Source: Gemmatimonadota bacterium
Lineage (GTDB): Bacteria > Gemmatimonadota > Gemmatimonadetes > Palauibacterales > Palauibacteraceae
Reading direction: 5' to 3'
NCBI GenBank assembly: GCA_016649455.1
Contig: JAENXO010000067.1
Span: forward strand, 1 to 9,359
Length of the DNA stretch: 9,359 nt
The position numbers and the translations under genes are program-made. The notes under the pieces are model-generated. The model saw nothing but the letters and a program-made list of their open reading frames with translations. It searched no databases and was not told the DNA's origin. This document shows, piece after piece, positions 5,443 through 9,359 of this stretch (position 1 is the stretch's first letter; the number at the start of each line of letters is the position of its first letter).

Positions 5443-6738
5443 ATGCCGGAGCTGGATCCCCCCGAGGGATTCCGGGCGATCGCCGACCGCCTCGAATCTG
5501 CCGGGTTCGAGGCCTGGGGTGTCGGTGGGGCGATCCGGGATGCGCTGCTGGGAGTTGAGCGGGCCGATTGGGATATCGCGACCAACGCCCGGCCCGAGCA
5601 GGTTCAGGGCATGTTCCGCCGGACCGTTCCTCTCGGTATCGAGCACGGCACGGTCGGCGTCATCAGTCCGGACGGGGCGATGTACGAGGTCACGACGTTT
5701 CGTCGCGATGTGGAGACGGATGGGCGGCACGCAGTCGTGGAGTTCGCGGGCTCGATCGACGAAGATCTGTCGCGTCGGGACTTCACGATCAACGCGCTCG
5801 CGTGGAGACCGGCCACCGGCGAGATCCGCGATCCACACGGGGGGCGCGAGGATCTCGATCGCAGAATTCTGCGGGCCGTGGGAGATCCGGCGGAGCGGTT
5901 CGCGGAGGACTACCTGCGCGTGCTCAGGGGTCTTCGATTCGCCGGCCGGTACTCCCTCGAGATCGATCCTGTTACCCGGACTGAGCTGGAGGCCGCCGTC
6001 AGCGGGCTCGGCCGGCTATCTGCTGAGCGGGTTCGCGAAGAGTTGCTGAAGGGCCTCGCCGGCCCCGATGCCGGCGAAATCCTGGCCCTGTATGCGGATA
6101 TCGGCGCACTCGAGACATGGTATCCGGAACTCGCCGCCGTGGCTCGCAAGGATCCGCGCTGGGCATCGACCCTCGCGGCGATCGATGCGATTCCGGCTCA
6201 CCGGAGCTCCCTGCGGCTCGTCCGGCTGCTCCTGTCTTTGCCACGTGACGGAGATCCCGACGGTACGCAGGCGACCGAACTGCTCGACAGGTTGAAATGC
6301 TCCAACGCCGAAACACGCCGGGCGGTTCACCTGTGGCGCGAATATCTGCCGCTGGTGAGTCCGGCCGATTCGGCGGCGAGGATTCGAGAGTGGCTGTCCG
6401 AAGTGGGCGTCGAGCACGCTCGCGACCTGTTCCGACTTCACTTCGCGGTCGCGAGGGCCGCCGGCGCCAGCGAGTCCGAGCGGGTGCTGCTGCACAGCTG
6501 GCGCCGGGTGCACGATGAACTCGTCAGCGGCGCTCCGATCAGCCTGGCGGATCTGGCCGTGGACGGCAACGACCTCATCGAGCTCGGTCTGCCGAGCGGA
6601 CCCCTGGTCGGACTGATGCTCGAAGAACTGTCTGCGCAGGTGATCGAAGACCCGTCCCGGAATGAGCGGGAGACCCTCCTCGCCGAGGCACGTGAACTCA
6701 TCGAGCTGGGGGCGCTGGATGTGCTCGATGATATCTGA
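5443..6738 (+). CDS. cca: CCA-adding tRNA nucleotidyltransferase (class II, poly(A) polymerase superfamily)
   Basis: This 431-residue cytosolic enzyme builds or repairs the 3' CCA end of tRNAs. The catalytic head has GVGGAIRD (26-33) and DWD (D42, D44, the metal-binding carboxylates in ADWDIATNA). The flexible-loop region FRRDVETDGRHAVVEF (86-101) is followed by SRRDFTINALAW (110-121) and DPHGGREDL (130-138). The nucleotide-selecting motif is EDYLR (155-159) in RFAEDYLRVLRGLRFAGRY, and ERVREEL (195-201) follows. A C-terminal body segment (about 366-420: LADLAVDGNDLIELGLPSGP, then LVGLMLEEL) matches bacterial CCA enzymes. No HD domain is seen. The full loop and EDxxR argue against a CC-only enzyme; an A-adding version is possible. 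The start is uncertain: ATG 5443 and GTG 5419 are both in frame and neither has a good SD. Its end overlaps rarA by 11 nt. Confidence 0.93.
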   Translation: MPELDPPEGFRAIADRLESAGFEAWGVGGAIRDALLGVERADWDIATNARPEQVQGMFRRTVPLGIEHGTVGVISPDGAMYEVTTFRRDVETDGRHAVVEFAGSIDEDLSRRDFTINALAWRPATGEIRDPHGGREDLDRRILRAVGDPAERFAEDYLRVLRGLRFAGRYSLEIDPVTRTELEAAVSGLGRLSAERVREELLKGLAGPDAGEILALYADIGALETWYPELAAVARKDPRWASTLAAIDAIPAHRSSLRLVRLLLSLPRDGDPDGTQATELLDRLKCSNAETRRAVHLWREYLPLVSPADSAARIREWLSEVGVEHARDLFRLHFAVARAAGASESERVLLHSWRRVHDELVSGAPISLADLAVDGNDLIELGLPSGPLVGLMLEELSAQVIEDPSRNERETLLAEARELIELGALDVLDDI

Positions 6739-8155
6739 TGGTGACCGGGTGACGGACGCTCCGAGCCTGTTCGGTCCAGATGCGGGGCGGAAGGCCGACG
6801 GGGTGCAGGTGACAGGGCCGAGCGCACCGCTGGCGGCTCGGATGCGTCCCCGGACGCTCGACGAGTTCGTCGGACAGGACAGGCTCGTCGGACAGGACGG
6901 AGCGCTGCGCGAACTGATCGAGCGCGATCGGGTTCCAAGCCTGATTCTGTGGGGACCACCGGGCTGTGGAAAGACGACTCTCGCCGCGATACTCGCCAAC
7001 CGGACCGGAGCCAGGTTCGAACCGTTCAGCGCGGTCACGGAGGGTGTTCCCCGTGTGCGAGAGTTGATCGCACAGGCGGCCGAGCGGAAACGGGCCGGTG
7101 GGTCCGACACGATCCTGTTCGTCGATGAAATTCACCGATTCAACCGTGCACAGCAGGACGCTTTCCTGCCGCATGTCGAGGCGGGGACGATCGTGCTCGT
7201 CGGCGCGACGACGGAAAACCCGTCGTTCGAGGTCGTCGGACCTCTGCTGAGCCGGACGCGTGTGTTCGTGCTCGAACCGCTCGAGGCGGAGGCGGTGGAG
7301 ACGCTGCTGATTCGGGCGCTGACCGATTCCGTACGCGGCCTGGGCGAGCTCGGCCTGGAGATCGAGCCCGAGGCCCTGAGACTTCTGGCGCGATCCGCCG
7401 ACGGAGACGCCAGACGTGCCCTCAACGCGCTCGAGACGGCCGCCGAGCTGGTCACCCCGGGAAACCGGATCGGCACGCCGGAGGTCGAGCGCGGTCTGCA
7501 GCGGCGGTTCCCGCGCTATGACAAGTCGGGAGAGGAGCACTACAACCTGATCTCGGCCCTCCACAAGGCGGTCCGGGGTTCCGATCCCGACGGAGCCCTC
7601 TACTGGATGACGCGCATGCTGGAAGGGGGCGAGAACCCGATGTTCATCGCCCGCCGGCTGGTTCGGATGGCGGTCGAGGATATCGGGCTTGCCGATCCCG
7701 GCGCTCTGCGTCTCGCGATTGCCGCGAGAGATGCCTACCACTTTCTCGGTTCCCCGGAAGGCGAGCTGGCATTGGCCGAAGCCTGCCTGTATCTGGCCGT
7801 CGCGCCGAAATCGAATCGCGTGTACCGGGCCTTCGGCGCAGCATCCAGAGCCGCGCGGGACACTCCGGCCGAGCCCGTGCCCCTGCACATCCGGAATGCC
7901 CCGACCGGCTTGATGAAGGACCTGGGATACGGGGCTGGTTATCGCTACGATCACGACTGGGCTGATGCTGTCGCCCCCCAGCGATATCTACCTGAATCCC
8001 TGGACGGAGCCACGTTCTATGAGCCTGGTTCCCAGGGGGTTGAGTCCCGGATCGCCGTTCGAATGCAGGAAATCCGGGAGGCCCGTGAGCAGGCGAAGCA
8101 AGACGAGTCCGGGTCCGAGCCGGGCGGCTCCGACGACCACGAAGCGGGGGACTGA
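6728..8155 (+). CDS. rarA: RarA/MgsA replication-associated recombination AAA+ ATPase
   Basis: This 475-residue AAA+ ATPase belongs to the clamp-loader-like RarA/MgsA/WRNIP1 family, which acts at stalled forks and single-strand DNA gaps. Visible parts are PLAARMRPRTLDEFVGQ (34-50), Walker A GPPGCGKT (76-83), Walker B LFVDEI with D133/E134 followed by HRFNRAQQDAFLP, sensor 1 ATTENPSFE (160-168), arginine-finger LLSRTRVF (R176) and sensor 2 DGDARRALNALE (225-236). The C-terminal tetramerisation region runs from YDKSGEEHYNLISALHK (264-280) through ENPMFIARRLVRMAVEDIGL (302-321) to HIRNAPTGLMKDLGYG (387-402). An acidic Gly/Ser tail (about 458-475) is probably disordered. ATG 6728 was chosen; ATG 6719, with GGGGG 6 nt upstream, and GTG 6749 are alternatives. 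The start overlaps cca, suggesting co-translation. The TGA stop is directly followed by in-frame hflX coding sequence. Confidence 0.95.
   Translation: MISDGDRVTDAPSLFGPDAGRKADGVQVTGPSAPLAARMRPRTLDEFVGQDRLVGQDGALRELIERDRVPSLILWGPPGCGKTTLAAILANRTGARFEPFSAVTEGVPRVRELIAQAAERKRAGGSDTILFVDEIHRFNRAQQDAFLPHVEAGTIVLVGATTENPSFEVVGPLLSRTRVFVLEPLEAEAVETLLIRALTDSVRGLGELGLEIEPEALRLLARSADGDARRALNALETAAELVTPGNRIGTPEVERGLQRRFPRYDKSGEEHYNLISALHKAVRGSDPDGALYWMTRMLEGGENPMFIARRLVRMAVEDIGLADPGALRLAIAARDAYHFLGSPEGELALAEACLYLAVAPKSNRVYRAFGAASRAARDTPAEPVPLHIRNAPTGLMKDLGYGAGYRYDHDWADAVAPQRYLPESLDGATFYEPGSQGVESRIAVRMQEIREAREQAKQDESGSEPGGSDDHEAGD
6867..6898 (+). repeat. Two 14-nt direct repeats at 18-nt period in rarA
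   Basis: TCGTCGGACAGGAC occurs at 6867-6880 and again at 6885-6898. The period is six codons and the frame is kept, so the protein reads VGQD-RL-VGQD in the conserved N-terminal box. It may be a small in-frame duplication or convergence of codons. Confidence 0.6.
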
Positions 8156-8161
8156 CTCACG
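8146..8161 (+). promoter_or_regulatory. Putative non-canonical translation start of hflX
   Basis: GGGGG (8146-8150), inside the end of rarA, lies 8 nt upstream of ACG (8159-8161), which is in frame with the conserved HflX N-terminus. No ATG, GTG or TTG occurs in that frame between the rarA TGA (8153-8155) and GTG 8228, which is already inside the conserved region. ACG would be a rare start codon; an ATG to ACG substitution or base error is an equally simple explanation. Confidence 0.35.
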
Positions 8162-9359
8162 GGCGCGCCGATCGAACTCAGTCCTCCCGTCGAACGGGCA
8201 ATCCTCGTCGGTGCGCCCCGAGTCGATGTGCCGGCGCGGCTCGTCGATGAGCATCTGGAGGAGCTCGCGCGTCTGGTCGATACGGCTGGAGCAGAGGTGG
8301 CCGGGTCGCTGATTCAGCGGCTCGCTTCGCCACATCCGGCCACCTACATCGGACGCGGAAAGGCCGACCAGCTCAAGATTCTCGCTGAAGAACAGTCAGC
8401 TACTCTCATCGTGTTCGACGAAGATCTGTCGCCGGCCCAGGGTGCGGCGCTCGAGAAGCGAATTGGCGTCCGAGTCATGGACCGGACCGAGCTGATTCTC
8501 GACATATTCGCGCTGCGGGCTCGTACCGCGGAGGCGCGATTCCAGGTCGAGCTCGCACAACTCGAGTACATGCGCCCGAGGCTGAAGCGCATGTGGACCC
8601 ATCTGTCGAGGACCCAGGGCGGGATCGGCACGCGCGGTCCCGGCGAGACGCAGCTCGAGACCGATCGTCGGATGATCGATCGTCGAATCGCCCGGCTTCG
8701 CCGGGAGTTGGGACACATCTCCCGGGCCCGCGGGACCAGGCGAAAAGGCCGCGGCGAGGAATTCCGTGTTGCCCTCGTGGGGTATACGAACGCAGGAAAA
8801 TCTTCGATCCTGAAGTCATTGTCCGGAAGCGACCTGTTCGTGGAGGACCGGCTGTTCGCCACTCTCGATTCGGCCACTCGGGGCGTGGAACTGGGTAGCG
8901 GGTATCGAGCCCTCGTCACGGACACGGTGGGCTTCATTCGCAAGCTTCCTCATGGTCTCGTTGCGTCTTTCCACGCGACGCTGGAGGAGGTAGCCGAAGC
9001 CGATCTTCTCGTCCACGTCATTGACGCGTCGAGCCCGAGTTGGGACCACCAGGTCGAAGCCGTGGAGGATGTCCTGCACGAAATCGGCGCGGTGGGTCAC
9101 CCGACGGTGCTCGCCTTCAACAAGGTGGACCAGCTCACGCACACGGAGGAAGACGCCCTCAGACTGCGGGCGGCCAACCTGTTCGGACCGCATGTACTGA
9201 CATCGACTCGCGAGCAGTACGGACTCGCCTCGTTGAAGTCGGCTCTTCGAATGCGGGTACAGGCGGAGCGCCCGACCGTCGAGCTGTCGGTCCCTGTGAG
9301 TGACGGAAAAACGCTCGCGCAGGCCTACCGGGAGTCCGAGGTGCTCAACCGCCGCGACA
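8159..9359 (+). CDS. hflX: HflX-family ribosome-associated GTPase (3' truncated by window)
   Basis: About 400 codons are visible and the frame is still open at the window end. The N-terminal HflX domain shows ERAILVGAP (12-20), HPATYIGRGKADQL (59-72), LIVFDEDLSPAQGAALEKR (83-101), VMDRTELILDIFALRARTAE (106-125), VELAQLEYM (130-138) and GGIGTRGPGETQLETDRR (154-171), followed by an Arg-rich coiled-coil-like linker. The G domain has the P-loop GYTNAGKSS (208-216), switch region FATLDSATR (233-241), DTVGF (255-259) and NKVD (321-324). In the family, HflX binds the 50S subunit and splits stalled ribosomes under heat or antibiotic stress. The odd point is initiation: no canonical start precedes the conserved N-terminus and the frame continues that of rarA across one TGA. 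I give the start as ACG 8159; GTG 8228 would cut away the first conserved strand. The gene itself is secure, its start is not. Confidence 0.9.

Noticed and set aside
6057..6076. Inverted repeat CGCCGGC/GCCGGCG inside cca
   Set aside because: A 7-bp GC stem with a 6-nt loop inside a GC-rich conserved gene is expected by chance, and no other signal accompanies it.
6737..6763. SLFG near the RarA N-terminus as a sliding-clamp binding motif
   Set aside because: It is too short and lacks the usual Gln/Leu spacing, and Leu-Phe near the N-terminus is common in RarA proteins; not supportable from sequence alone.
6016..7110. Antisense open frame (364 codons) across the cca-rarA junction
   Set aside because: It spans two well-supported sense genes and has a low-complexity Arg/Ser/Pro composition typical of shadow frames.
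6698..7954. Long antisense open frame (418 codons) opposite rarA
   Set aside because: It lies entirely over confidently assigned rarA, has no domain signature, and is explained by codon bias of the sense gene.
1..9359. Mobile elements, CRISPR arrays, tRNA/rRNA genes or a defence island
   Set aside because: No transposase or phage-like protein, regularly spaced repeats or tRNA-like folds were recognised, and all genes but one belong to known families.

Overview
The window is a compact, GC-rich (roughly 60-65% by eye) bacterial chromosome segment with every gene on the + strand. In order it holds the recA 3' end, recX, alaS, a small unrecognised gene, a CpsB-type PHP phosphatase, a GmhA-type SIS isomerase, a CCA-adding-type tRNA nucleotidyltransferase, rarA/mgsA and the 5' part of hflX. 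All eight visible stop codons are TGA, and the Shine-Dalgarno (SD) sites are purine-rich. Proteins are rich in Arg, Ala, Gly and Glu and poor in Lys. No mobile elements, CRISPR repeats, tRNA/rRNA genes or phage genes were seen. I cannot fix the taxon by eye. The gene order and codon style would fit Gemmatimonadota or another high-GC Gram-negative phylum, but that is an inference.

Layout. Positions 1-835 are the recA-recX recombination module (RecA and its modulator), with a 55-nt spacer that can fold over the recX SD. Positions 836-959 form the longest non-coding gap (124 nt), with an AT-rich candidate promoter ahead of alaS. From alaS (960-3638) to gmhA (to 5408) the genes are chained by 4-nt start/stop overlaps (ATGA, TTGA, ATGA), which suggests one translationally coupled operon. 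The cca gene (5443-6738) follows after a short gap, rarA (6728-8155) overlaps the cca end by 11 nt, and hflX continues directly after the rarA stop and runs off the window.

How the genes fit together. Most products belong to information processing: RecA, RecX and RarA in recombination and replication-fork rescue; AlaRS and CCA-transferase in supplying charged tRNA; HflX in ribosome rescue. Between alaS and cca lies a two-gene envelope-type insert: a tyrosine-phosphatase-like PHP protein and a sedoheptulose-7-phosphate isomerase, both with metal ligands intact, preceded by a 121-residue acidic helical protein of unknown function.

The oddest point is the start of hflX. Its conserved N-terminus is in the same frame as rarA, separated from it only by the rarA TGA, with no ATG, GTG or TTG before the conserved region begins. 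The choices are a non-canonical start (ACG at 8159 behind a G-run), read-through of TGA to give a RarA-HflX fusion, or a base error. I see no convincing wholly new multi-gene system; this is mainly a housekeeping region with a few points worth checking.
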